A stretch of 64,000 bases of DNA from NCBI GenBank assembly GCA_903772945.1, contig CAICTM010000106.1:1-64000 (forward strand), given 5' to 3'. Below, in pieces: positions 11,664 through 22,047 of this stretch. Below the pieces are notes generated by a model. The model did no database searches. It had not been told where the DNA came from and saw nothing but the letters and a program-made list of their open reading frames with translations. Both the position numbers and the translations under genes were made by a program. Positions within the stretch are counted from its first letter, which is position 1. Every line of letters begins with the position of its first letter. This stretch comes from Seminavis robusta (lineage: Eukaryota; Bacillariophyta; Bacillariophyceae; Naviculales; Naviculaceae).

Positions 11664-13127
11664 CTGTGTTGCAAGCACACCAATGTATAAGGCTGATTCG
11701 TAAATCGTTATCATCTGCTGAAGGCGTGGATATCTTTTTGTTCTTGATCTTGTTCCTAGCTAGCTAGTACCTCACTCTGCGTTGGTCAGAAGAGCACAGT
11801 GAAAGCACTGGCCCCTCACAGCGTACTAGCTATATCCGGTTCACACAACCAAAAAGACACCAGCAGTACTACGGTAGTAGCCAACTACTATAGCAGCGAG
11901 AGGGTCTTTTTGCTCCGGATGGGTCTCCTTGCAAGGCCAAAATTGAACTTTGTCGAGAATGCTACGTACGCGGTTTTGTGGTCAGCAATAGGCTTTATCA
12001 AGTTCCGTCACCTTTTCTATCGATTGCACTGGGAATGCGACTTGCGATCCACAGGCGCCGACATTGTGTGGCGTGCGATCGATAGACTGCGACTGCATCA
12101 CGATATCGATTACTGCCTCGCACCGTCCTCCTTCCATCCTGGAGCCGCGGTACGGGCATTCCGTCTTCATTCATTTATTGAGGGTGCTACAAGTACTAGC
12201 TAAGAACGGGGAGATTGGCTTTGAAGCAAAAGTACATCCAAATGCGGTCTCGTGATTCTTCTAGAGCTAGTACTGTAGGGTATACACATTCGGCTGCTTG
12301 GGCCAAACACTCTTTGTCAAAGGCGCAATAATCCGGCTTGCATCTTGCGAGCACAAGACAGGACCGTATTCGCGAGAGCAGCGGTTGTCTCCTGGAGGCA
12401 GGGCTGCAATTCTCTAAATTGGCTGCTTGTGCCAGGCAGGGTTGTTGTACAGGCGCCACCAACCCGATGCGGACAAGCAACTGGATACAGGATATTATTT
12501 GGAGCAGCGGTTGCTGCCGGGTTCCGGGCAAATCGGTTCAGTTGATAATAATCAATGTTGTTTCCAGCAGCAATACGGTAGCTAGACCCCTCATTGTCAT
12601 ACGGTAGGGGTTACTGTAGCTAGATCCGCACTCAACAGGGTCATAAACGGCTCGGCGGATTGTGTTGGAGGGAACTTCTTGGCAAGTTTGAAGGTTGCGC
12701 AGGGAGCCAGGAATCTTCCTGGCTGGCAGTGAGGGAAAAGAGGAAGAAGGCGGTTGAAAGCTTTGTGTTTCCTGTGGTTGTCCTGTGTTCAGCTTAGTTT
12801 CCAAGTTTTAAAGTTTGGAGGCAAAGCCAGTTTCTTCAAGGTGAAGCTTGATTTCAACTTCAACCATGATTCATTCGATTCATTTGTACTGGTACTACTA
12901 GCTAGTCCAGTATGCATTATGCATACATGTATGTATGTATGTACTCCTTTTTAGTCGCGGTATGACTGAACCCAGCATTTTCGGCAAGCATCCTTGTCCA
13001 TTGCACCAGCTATTCCACCCTCGTCCCCATCGTCGTCATGGAACTTGGAAAGATCTCACAAAACAGACAAACACAAAACCAAAACAAACTAACCAAACTA
13101 CATACGCACCAAACACAAGAAATCACC
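11664..13127. other. Intergenic, no gene recognised
   Basis: About 1.5 kb between Spt5 and a secreted-protein gene. It holds GCTAGC-type clusters near 11757 and 12898, short palindromes, and a TGTA microsatellite near 12927-12944. The longest open frame (11799-12203) has no family motif and no coding character I trust. The final A-rich stretch before 13128 is probably the next gene's 5' UTR. Confidence 0.5.
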
Positions 13128-13697
13128 ATGAAGACCATCTCTTTCATTGCTCTCTTTGCCTCCCTCTTTGTTGTTGCTAGCGCACAAGTCGCGCCATCAG
13201 GAGGACTGCGTGGCACCTCAGGTGCTTCTTCCGCCCTGGAGGAGCCCCAAATCACTTCCTCCATTCAAGCTACAAGCATTGCTGCTACTCCACGACAAGT
13301 ACAAGAACAAGATCGATCCATCCTCGTCACTATCCAATTTGACAGCAAGTTCCAAGTGGATTCACACAGATTTGAATTCACGGAACATCAAGTGAATGGT
13401 TGGAGGAAGATGCAAATGTGGGGATCAGTTCCCCGATCTGGATTTGTGGCTCGCACCAGGGATGACCTGAAGGAAGGGTATCGCTATGATTTCGCCATGA
13501 CTCCAGAGGTTCCAGAATCTACCAGGAATGAAGAAGGCACTGTCAAGGTGGAAATCTTGGATATCAGTCATGTCCAGGGGAATGTGCAAGCCATTGATAC
13601 ATTGATTGAACAAGGAGTGCTTGTGTACTCATTTGAAGAAGACCTGGCTCACTTGCTACAAACGGAAAATGACATTTTCTTCAGCTTTTCCTTGTAA
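13128..13697 (+). CDS. Small secreted protein, unknown function
   Basis: An unspliced frame of 189 residues starting at ATG 13128 in a good context (AAATCACC before ATG). An upstream in-frame ATG at 13038 would bury the signal peptide behind 30 polar residues, so it was not chosen. Residues 1-20 are a clear signal peptide (FIALFASLFVVASA/Q). The mature part begins with a low-complexity Ser/Gly/Thr region and continues with a folded-looking section (ILVTIQFDSKFQVDSHRF, then VKVEILDISHVQGNVQAID). It has no cysteine in the mature part, no membrane segment and no family I recognise. It lies tail to tail with the cyclase-homology gene, 128 bases away. Confidence 0.65.
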   Translation: MKTISFIALFASLFVVASAQVAPSGGLRGTSGASSALEEPQITSSIQATSIAATPRQVQEQDRSILVTIQFDSKFQVDSHRFEFTEHQVNGWRKMQMWGSVPRSGFVARTRDDLKEGYRYDFAMTPEVPESTRNEEGTVKVEILDISHVQGNVQAIDTLIEQGVLVYSFEEDLAHLLQTENDIFFSFSL

Positions 13698-13825
13698 GGC
13701 TTTGCATTGCAGTATTGATAGAATTTATGGACCACAAAGAATAGAAATAAATGCAAGAATGTAACCAAGAAAAGTAGACGTTTCTACCATTACATTTCCA
13801 TTGTTGCACGTTAGTCCACCTTAGT

Positions 13826-16321
13826 CTATTGTTGCAGCACATTTTTGATTCTTTTACATTTGAATACAGCGACCTCCCCATCGACTCCTTTGAGCTTTCG
13901 ATAGCCCACAAAGTGAACACTGATTTTAGGATCATTCACCTTAAACGCAGAGGGATCGTACCCAGGAGTAATCGTTTCGCCAACACAGACAGTCCCAACC
14001 GCTGAAGAATAAGCCACACGGGCGGCACGGTTCACAACCTTCCCAAAGTAATCTGCCCGTCCAGTAGTCTTGTGTGGCTCCAGTGTGATGAAGGAGTCAT
14101 GGACACATCCATACGACACCAGTGTAGAAAGATTTACCCCTCCCGGCAGTGGTTGTTGCCTCTTGAGAAGCTGAAAGAACCCCAGCCCAAAGTTGATTGC
14201 TGCCCGGCTATCCGAAAACGCCAACATGTTGTTTTGACATTGATAACCAGATGTCCCGGTGAGAGCCGACGAGGCCAGCCCTATGATTCGGGAGACAATG
14301 GCTGCCGCCTCCTTGTATCGCTTTTCAATTTCGCTGGTTGATATAAATGCAATCGTAACCTTGGCTTTGCCACTGGCATTGACTCCTGGGGCATCGTAGA
14401 ATGAAGGGGAGAGCTTCTTTTCACTCTTGATGTCTGGAAATTGTCGCCCCCACAAGCTGGAAGACCTTAGGCCTCTTCCCAAGTCCATGCTGGCATCCAT
14501 GCTAAGGTCAGCACTCATCCCATCCAGGTCAAAGCTTGTGTAACTCTCCCCCAATTTGGCCATTTCACTAAAATCACTTGCCAGCGGTGCTGGAACGAGC
14601 TGGACAATTCGTTCGGAAATGACCCCATCGTGGGAGCTCTTGCCCTTCTTGATCACATGTGAGCCCAGGTCCACCACCTGGGGAGAGAACAGCTTTGTTT
14701 CTGCCAAAAACGAGGCCACATTCCACGTATCAAAGATGGTTAGAATCTGTCCTCCTGCAGCCATTTCGTAGAGATTCTTGGCAATCCCAATGGTGCAGCT
14801 CTTGACGCTTTGATATTCCATTGCTCCTGTTTTGCGATTTATAATGGCCGTGACATCCCCCATGTACGCTCCCACTTTGACTCGTAGACCCCGAAAGCCG
14901 CTGCCATTGTCACCGACCCGAGGTAGGGCCAATAGTTCGGGGGACCAATTGGCATCAAATAGCTGTTGCTGCAAATCCAAAGCGAATCCAAAGGCGTCGA
15001 CTGCATCATGAAACACCAAAAACAATCCATCGGGTCCCCGTCTGGAAACCTCATAACCAAAGTATTCTTCCCGCAATTGTTGAGCAATCTGATGATACAG
15101 CGCCACACCATCTTGGATCAACGCTGGTGCAATGCCCTCCAGAGTTTCACATTCCTCGACCCCTGTAAAAACGGCCACAGCCTTGTCTTGCGGTGGTTTG
15201 GATTTGTTTTTTGTCGTTTGTAGTGATAATCGAGTCGTTTCCAGTCGATTAATGTTGCGTCTCAATTTCCAATTCTCAATACTCTGTACCACCATGTTGG
15301 CCACTTGCTCTAATTGCACTGCAAAGCCTTCCTCATTCAAATCCTCGCGGGGTTCTAGAGAATGCATGCAGAGGGTGCCAAACACAACACCGGAAGCTGT
15401 CAAGAGTGGTGCTCCCAGGTAACACCGAAAGGGCCACACCACCCGCATCCACTGAAAGGCAATATCCTGTTCAATATCCGGCACGAGAAAGCTCTGTCCC
15501 GAGTAGGTTGGAAAATTGCAAATACCAATGGACCGTGATGTCTTGCAGAGGAAGGGTTTTCCATCTTGTGAATAATTAATGGCATCATAGACCTTATCGA
15601 TAATGGCCTCTTCCATGGGTTCGGTCAATCCAACTCGGGCGAGACTGTATTGACATTCATGATTGAGAAATGTAATATCTCCCAGATCGACATCAAATAG
15701 ATTCATGGCCATTTGTACCAACCCCACTAATTTTTGGGCAATATCCGAATCAGGTTCAATATCTTGCAATCGGTAACTTTCTACCAACGCCACGCGATCC
15801 ATGTCGTCCTTGGCAATGGGTGGCCGTGTGGCTTCGGGGACAGTGTCCAGTTTTTGGAAGAAATTGGGTGCCAAATGAGCCTGTTCGGCCTCTGTGGTAG
15901 CTCGATTGGGATGATCCACGTGATAGGAGGGGTGTTGTGTGGAATCTCGTCGTTGTGCTGTTGTCGTTGCTGCCTCCAGGAGAGGAGATGGCACCTCCTG
16001 TGGAATATGACGACCGACAGTGACTTCCTGGATAATATGTTGCTGTTGTTGCTGCTGCTGTTGTACTTCAATGGTATAGCCTCGAGCGCACTTGTGAAAT
16101 TCCTGCAGCAACTTGGCACGATGTGTGCGATTGTCCAGGCCAATGTCATCCAGAGTTTCCAAAAAGATCGCTTCGTCCATTTCTCCCAACAGGTCTCCAT
16201 CGATCCCATTGTCATCCACTAACAGTGCGTAGTCTTGATACTCTGCTCCCAAGGATATCACACGCCTTGCGACATCCTCTTTTCTGATCTCGGCCAGTGG
16301 CTCGGAATGAATACCTCCCAT
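13826..16321 (-). CDS. SAM-GAF protein with two degenerate class III nucleotide cyclase domains
   Basis: A single long exon; ATG 16321 (MGGIHSEPLAE) gives 831 residues and directly precedes the SAM-like domain; an ATG 14 codons upstream is less likely. Order: SAM-like domain (about 8-75, LLGEMDEAIFLETLDDIGL), poly-Gln, GAF domain (about 190-353, with the typical CYLGAPLLTASGVVFGTLCMH), first cyclase-homology domain (about 379-537), second (about 650-822). In the first, the usual metal-binding FTDIEGST-like motif reads FTGVEECE, so the Asp is Gly, and the N-x-A-A-R element is absent. The second keeps YFGKVVNRAARV, the transition-state Asn/Arg motif, but reads FISTSEIEKR where the metal Asp belongs. 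Neither domain shows the usual metal site, so a regulatory or nucleotide-sensing role is more likely than catalysis. It is cytosolic, with no signal or membrane segment. Confidence 0.82.
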   Translation of the reverse strand: MGGIHSEPLAEIRKEDVARRVISLGAEYQDYALLVDDNGIDGDLLGEMDEAIFLETLDDIGLDNRTHRAKLLQEFHKCARGYTIEVQQQQQQQQHIIQEVTVGRHIPQEVPSPLLEAATTTAQRRDSTQHPSYHVDHPNRATTEAEQAHLAPNFFQKLDTVPEATRPPIAKDDMDRVALVESYRLQDIEPDSDIAQKLVGLVQMAMNLFDVDLGDITFLNHECQYSLARVGLTEPMEEAIIDKVYDAINYSQDGKPFLCKTSRSIGICNFPTYSGQSFLVPDIEQDIAFQWMRVVWPFRCYLGAPLLTASGVVFGTLCMHSLEPREDLNEEGFAVQLEQVANMVVQSIENWKLRRNINRLETTRLSLQTTKNKSKPPQDKAVAVFTGVEECETLEGIAPALIQDGVALYHQIAQQLREEYFGYEVSRRGPDGLFLVFHDAVDAFGFALDLQQQLFDANWSPELLALPRVGDNGSGFRGLRVKVGAYMGDVTAIINRKTGAMEYQSVKSCTIGIAKNLYEMAAGGQILTIFDTWNVASFLAETKLFSPQVVDLGSHVIKKGKSSHDGVISERIVQLVPAPLASDFSEMAKLGESYTSFDLDGMSADLSMDASMDLGRGLRSSSLWGRQFPDIKSEKKLSPSFYDAPGVNASGKAKVTIAFISTSEIEKRYKEAAAIVSRIIGLASSALTGTSGYQCQNNMLAFSDSRAAINFGLGFFQLLKRQQPLPGGVNLSTLVSYGCVHDSFITLEPHKTTGRADYFGKVVNRAARVAYSSAVGTVCVGETITPGYDPSAFKVNDPKISVHFVGYRKLKGVDGEVAVFKCKRIKNVLQQ

Positions 16322-16850
16322 CTCTAAAATATGGAAAAACCAAAAGACCGGCTGGTGTATCACAAAAAGGTGTTGTGCTGAAGCTGATCAACACAAAGCG
16401 AAACTGGCTGTTGTCAAGATTTGCTCTTGACACAGGACAGCATTGCACAGGAAGGTGCCATGTCACACGGTTACTACAGTACAGTAGCAGCTTCCATTAT
16501 TGCTGGGTTCATTGTAACCCTGCTGATGCCATTGGCCATTGGAGGCAAACGCAACCGTGAGCCTTGAGGCCTTTTGTAAGTAAGAATGTACAGTGTACCG
16601 TACCGTTCCGCACCGTACCGTACCAGCTCCGTGTACCGGTACCGTACGGCTGAGATTTCTTATGCATATTTCGTTGTTAAATCTATTCACCTTCAAAGCA
16701 TTAATGCTTCGGACATTATAATCAGATTAAATCTTCAGCCTCTGGATTTTCGCGCCTCTTACTGGTGCTTCTTTCCCTCCAAAAGACGAAGATACAGTAC
16801 CTGATTTATTTATGTTATTGGTATAGCACAGCATTCATCCATCAACCAAG
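16322..16850. other. Divergent intergenic region with CCGTACCG cluster
   Basis: This lies between divergent genes and is the probable shared promoter region. A dense run of GTACCG/CGGTAC words lies at about 16583-16650, including self-complementary ACCGGTACCGTACGG. The same words recur in other spacers of the window. No coding potential is recognised. Confidence 0.6.
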
Positions 16851-17229
16851 ATGACAGTCCTCTCCAAGCCAATCGAAATTGGCATTGCCACTGACGACGA
16901 CGACGATGAAGAAGTCATGATTGTATCATCTCCTCGCAAATCGAAACGACTGGAACACCAAAGCAAACAGCCAAAGTACAAAACTGGCACGGCCATTCAG
17001 AAATTGTTTCCCCAAGGATGGTTTGAAGGATATGTGGAATCATTTTGGATTGATGACGAGTATGAAGATGATGTTCGACTGTACCGGATTGAGTACGAAG
17101 ATGGCGACGCCGAAGATATCGAAGAAGGAGATATGCCGCCGTTGGTACAATTTGCCGAAAAAGACATGAAGCGGCAAACCTTACGGCAGCTCCAACGAAA
17201 GACGACGGTCAAGCGAGCCGCACGAAAGC

Positions 17230-17263
<34 letters not shown>

Positions 17264-18542
17264 GCATCGTCCTGCCAAAAAGGCTCGTGGGGGAACCGCC
17301 AAAGGTCTTCAGACGCTCAACCCCGACTCTGGTTTGTGGACGGGTATCTTTGGACAAGACAAGGGAGCTCTACTCCAAGAATCGCTCGTGGAAAAGATCC
17401 ACGCCAATCCTCCACCACCCAAAACTCTCCCCCAACCGTTGCATGCCTGTATTCCTCTCATGGTAGAATTCTGGTTGCTCTTGTGGGAACGACAAATGAT
17501 CTTTTTGGAGGGCAAACAGACGAATGTGCGTGTCATGCAGAAACATCATTTCTGTAACAATCATCGCGAAATCGACCGTGGAACGGCCTATTTGCGGTCG
17601 CAAATCATGACACTCAAACAAGAGCTACAACAGCAGGAAAAGCCACTTACTAGAGCCATTTGGCTCGAACAAGTCTTGGGAATGGCCTACATTTATCGGC
17701 TCGTCAACAAACAAGAATCCTTTGAAAGCGACCGCAATCCCACTGGTGGCATTCCTCGATTGGGTGAATGGACAAAAGAACACGAAGACTATTGCCGGGA
17801 AATTCAAGCCGAACGACGACGGGACAATTCCCTCCCTAGTTTCATGACCCGAGCCCATCAGGCCATTTCCTACGACGAGTACATTCAGCTTGGACAAAAA
17901 TGTGCCAAGACGATTCCTCCCATTGCCAAGCAAGTCCATGCAGCGGGCTCCAATCTGCGCAAAATCTGCAATGTTCTCCAAAAGCTCGGTGGTGTGTCCA
18001 GCTTTCGCGGCTGGCAATTGGCGTGCGATTTGGAAGAAGCCCGGTGTTTGGGACCCGACGTGCCCGACGATTTCACCTTGTTGGGGCCCGGTGCCCGCAA
18101 TGGTCTCCGGGATGTCTTTGGGGACGACGTTTACAATAGTCACAATCTCTTGGACTTGTGTCGGCACTTGCAGAGTAGCATGACGTATTGTCTCCAGTTG
18201 GTCGATTTGGAGTTTCCGCATTGGGGCGGCCGTCCCGTCACGTTAAAGGTGATTGAACATGCCCTCTGCGAATTCAACAAGTTTCAACGGTCCGATGCCG
18301 GTGGTTTTGATAGTTTTCGGCATCGACACAGTCGCGCGTCGATGGATGACAAGCCCTGTGGGGAATGTCAGGAGGAGACAACGGCAGAGAATCGCGCGAG
18401 GTGTGATACTTGCTTTTTGATTGTATGCCAACAGTGCCAAAAGGATCAATTCCATTCGATTCGGTCGGCCGAAGAGGACAGACATGGTCGAAACTGTTGC
18501 CTTGCGTGCCATGAGATTGATGAATTGACGTTTGATGATTAA
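16851..18542 (+). CDS. Tudor-like domain and cysteine-rich zinc-finger protein, probably nuclear
   Basis: An unspliced frame of 563 residues. After an acidic start and a basic KSKR patch comes a Tudor/PTM-like fold (about 43-97: FPQGWFEGYVESFW, then YRIEYEDGDAEDIEEGDM), the pattern found in chromatin readers. A basic region follows with a poly-Thr run encoded by an ACGACA repeat (about 17230-17262). The long middle part is helical and of no recognised family. The C-terminus (about 500-556) has CGEC, CDTC, CQQC and CCLAC pairs, spaced like a PHD/RING-like zinc site. A chromatin or DNA-linked role is inferred from these two elements; the exact function is unknown. Confidence 0.7.
17230..17262 (+). 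repeat. In-frame ACGACA repeat coding poly-Thr
   Basis: A short hexamer repeat (ACGACA) inside the Tudor-like gene encodes about eleven threonines. Such tracts vary in length between alleles. Confidence 0.8.
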
Positions 18543-18580
18543 ACAATCGATGTTTCCCAAGAAGCTAACTGTTAGCTAAG

Positions 18581-18598
18581 TATATATATATATATATA
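18581..18598. repeat. (TA)n microsatellite
   Basis: A run of nine TA units in the 207-base spacer between two convergent genes. Confidence 0.9.
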
Positions 18599-18749
18599 AT
18601 GAAGTAGTATGTTTTGCCTCCATGTCGTTCTTCGACGACGATCTGTAGCTTGCGCCACCACTACCGGTATCGGTTTTTGTAGACGCTGAGGTCGAGTTGA
18701 TGATTTCCCAACTCAATTAAAGTAACCCATGAGATGTAATCTGGCAGAA

Positions 18750-21700
18750 CTAAGCTTCCACATACTCTTCCTTGTGGTGGCATGATGAGCCGTGCTTCTG
18801 GTGGCATGATATGCACATCTCATCTGCAGATTCTTCGCTCGTATCTGCGCCAACTGATAGGAGCCCCTCCTCTGCCTTGTGCAGTTTTGCATCATTTTGG
18901 CAAATGCCAGGTGATATGTCAATGCCACTACGGCGCATCAAGAGATTCTTCAGCGACCCTACAGGATGGACAACATGTTGATGGTGGCTCTCAGGGCACC
19001 CCATTGCGGATAGGTTTTCCATGGCCAAGGATTCCCTCGGCAACGTGTTATGATCTGTTTCAGAGTCATCGCACAACAAGGACCCCCGCCGTGGTGGCAA
19101 TCTGGGAGCTCCTTGGTTTTTACACCTCGTCGGCTCTTCGGCTTCACTGGTAGCAGGAGATCTGCCGCCAAAGGTTGCGCTGATTCTAGTAAGCAACCCC
19201 GCCATTGTTTCGGGTTTGCATGCTGACATGTCTTCTACGTCGTTGCCTGCTGCTGATTGTTCATTATCATTTGGGTCTGTTGATGGTTCTTCGGCAAAGC
19301 TGCAGTCAAGGCTCTCCACGGACGACATCAACCGTGGAGGCATTTTCGGTGGCCCTTGTACGGGATGAGGCTTCATCCTGCCAACGCAGGCTGGATCCGC
19401 ATCACCAATTTCAATACTGACTTCAGAGTCATCGCCATCAGAATCATCACTCCCACGTCCTCTTTGGGGTGGCCTCTTTGGGGCTCCTTGGATTGGCTGC
19501 GACGAAAATCGCCGACTGCCAGATTCTTCGTCTACCTTGAGTTGAGACTCTTCGTCGTCTTCTTCTTCACTGTCACTTTCACTCACCAAGGACAATGCCG
19601 CCAAGCTACCTTCTTCTCCCGCTTCAGAATAGTAAGCCATTCCCCAGGAGACTGTCTTGGTTACTTTGTTCCCGGCACCTTTCATGCTGTACGACTCTGC
19701 GGACCCCAAAGAGAGTGATGATATGAGAGAGCATCTTTTATGCGGTTGTGTTTTCTGTTTTTGCTTTTGCGGGGAAGCGTTGGGGCCAGAGTTGGAGGGG
19801 GAAGGGGGAGCCTCTGACTTTTGGTAAGTAGACGCAGCATTGCCCGCAACCGAGAACTTTCTGTTACTGCCACCCTGAGACTGGAAGAGAGATACTGCCC
19901 TTCCAATTTCGGCTCGTACATTGTCATCACTATCTTTCTCCGCTGGACGCATGTGTGTGTTGTACATGAGGTTCCCAAAGATCAAGGTCACCACGACGAG
20001 GTCGTTTAACCAAATGACGCAACTTCGGATGAAGAACGCACTCTGAGGGTCCGCACCAAGTACCAAGAGGACGGGGACTGCCACTATGACGACTTGGAGA
20101 TTGCTGAACATGGCAATCGACAAAATCTTGCCTTCCGAAAACTTGGTGGGGATATTCCTTGAGATGTATGTCAGCCAACAAGCAACACCCAGCAACAATA
20201 GATGAAGTGTTCCGATGATGGAGGCAAAGATCATCCATGAATCACTTGTGCAAAAGCCATGTGACTCCAGCGGTGAGTTGAAGTTGTCGACTCGAATGAC
20301 TGAAGTGCAGAGGGGGAAAGCGACTTGTGTGTGAGGGGGATGCTGCTATCATCATGATGCCGTGGTGATTGGCACGACACGAAATCTCCACTCCAGCCAG
20401 GGCTCACTTACCTGTCCGTTTCCATGCGAGCGGATCAATCAAAGTCCACGCCACCAGAATGGCGACATCCACAATGAGGACGGCCCCAATGACAGAGAGA
20501 GTCTCTTTGAACGTTACTGGATTCCTTCTATTGTAGCTGCTACTGGCTCCCGCCGATTTTCGATGCGCGGCCTGGGAGAAGATCAGCCACACCCTCAAGA
20601 TCTTGGCAAAAAGCGAGCCAAATGTGACGCTGAACCCAACCGAGTACAACCAAGGAATCATCATGCAGGCAGGTACTGCAGTGTCATCTGTAGGTGAATC
20701 TTCCTGGGCCAGTGGGATGATGGTAGAGCTCGAAATCAGACAACCGAGGAGGACAAGGAGGAGGAAGAATGGTTGACTGTAGGTGACCTGTGTGGTGTTT
20801 CGATAGCAGTAGAGCCAAATGGCGCAGCCTACAATGACAGCCACATTGGCCCCGAGCATGCAATAGGCCCCGATTTTCAAGGAGGGTGGAATCTTGTTGG
20901 TGTTTTCGGGAATCTCAATGGAGCAATCATCGCCCGTCCATCGGGGCGACTCGCACACACAGACACCTCTGGCATCGGCTGTCCCGTGCTCTGGGTCACA
21001 GGGCAATTCGCAGTTCTCCCCGGCCGTTCCAACGGGACAGAGCTCCTTTTGAAAGTAGGTATAGTAGAGCTTGTCCAGAGTGGCATTGGCCACGGCGGCA
21101 TAGACCCACTTCTTAAAGAGTTTGGAGACGATAGGGGACAAGTCGTTGGACATGGGCCAAACCAGGAACTGACTATTGAAGGACTCTCTGGTAACTTCTA
21201 GGGATGGATCCAAGGCGGCACGATATCGCAGGAGCAACTCATCGTCGGCGTACAAGCAGCACTCTTCTGCTTTGAGTGCTTCTAAACAGGCTTCTGGAGA
21301 AGGGCACTTGATGTACTCTGCACCAGGGTGCTTTGCCATGACGACTTTCATCAAGTAGGTACCGTCTGGCACACAAACGGTTGCCTTTGCCTGTTCTGCC
21401 TGAGTGAGTGTGGTCAAGTCCTGACTCAGATCTATCTTGTCTGTGAACTTGAGCGTAGACATGGTTGTCCGTAACCAAGAGGGAGTAAAGTCGACTCGCA
21501 TCGACCGCTCTGCGTTGCAGTAGTAGTCCCCCACAATCAGGCTACGCGTAAAGATAGATCACAGAGGTGGCGTAAGGTTAGGTTAGGTCAGGTCAGGTCA
21601 ATCAAAGGCTAGCATCCTAAGTAACGACCGCCACGACTGTATGCAAGCTACCGTATGTACTTACTCAAACTTGCTGCACTCTTCCGTGTTGTCGTCGTCG

Positions 21701-22047
21701 TTCACTTCCAAGCAGTCGTTGGCTACCAAGTCCAAGGCAGCTCCGTATTGAGGAGGCGATGGACTCAGGTCCAATTCCAGTGTGACGTTGTCTTGGGCCG
21801 CAAAGACCTTGAGACTCTCCAACATGTCTGGCTGAAAGCCTCGGTACGTGTACGTGCCATCTTCTGCCTTGTCGACAGATGCAAATGGAGGTGCATGCAG
21901 TACTCCCGCACGAAGCGAGATGTGCGAGGGGAACTCTTCAACGGCCTGTACTGCCGATGAAGACAGCAACGCTGCTGCCGTCCACCAAAAGACTTGAACT
22001 GCAGATGATGATGGAACCATGGTGTGAGTGAGTGTGTGTGTGGCCAA
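18750..22047 (-). CDS. Class C (GABA-B-like) 7TM receptor with a type II periplasmic-binding-like ectodomain
   Basis: Exons 22047-21665, 21541-20412 and 20299-18750 (introns 123 and 112 bases, GT..AG, in frame), 1020 residues. A signal peptide (to about residue 36, VQA/VEE) is followed by a domain of about 40-290. Its pieces look like a SBP_bac_3/ionotropic-glutamate-type binding lobe: RAGVLHAPPF, GFQPDMLESL, and, restored by splicing, FDLIVGDYYCNAERSMRVDFTP. An EGF-like Cys-rich linker (about 298-330, CPVGTAGENCELPC, CVCESPRWTGDDC) leads into the 7TM_3 bundle (about 347-613), with PLAWKRTVIRVDNFNSPLES matching the GABA-B receptor loop before TM6-7. A 400-residue Ser/Pro/acidic tail faces the cytosol. 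It is expected at the plasma membrane, probably sensing a small molecule. ATG 22020 is an alternative start. Confidence 0.85.

Noticed and set aside
11799-12203. 134-codon open frame as a gene
   Set aside because: No family motif, no signal or domain, and it lies in a spacer with palindromic low-complexity words.
21560-21602. GGTTA/GGTCA repeats as a telomere-like tract
   Set aside because: Only a few imperfect pentamers within an intron; too short and mixed.
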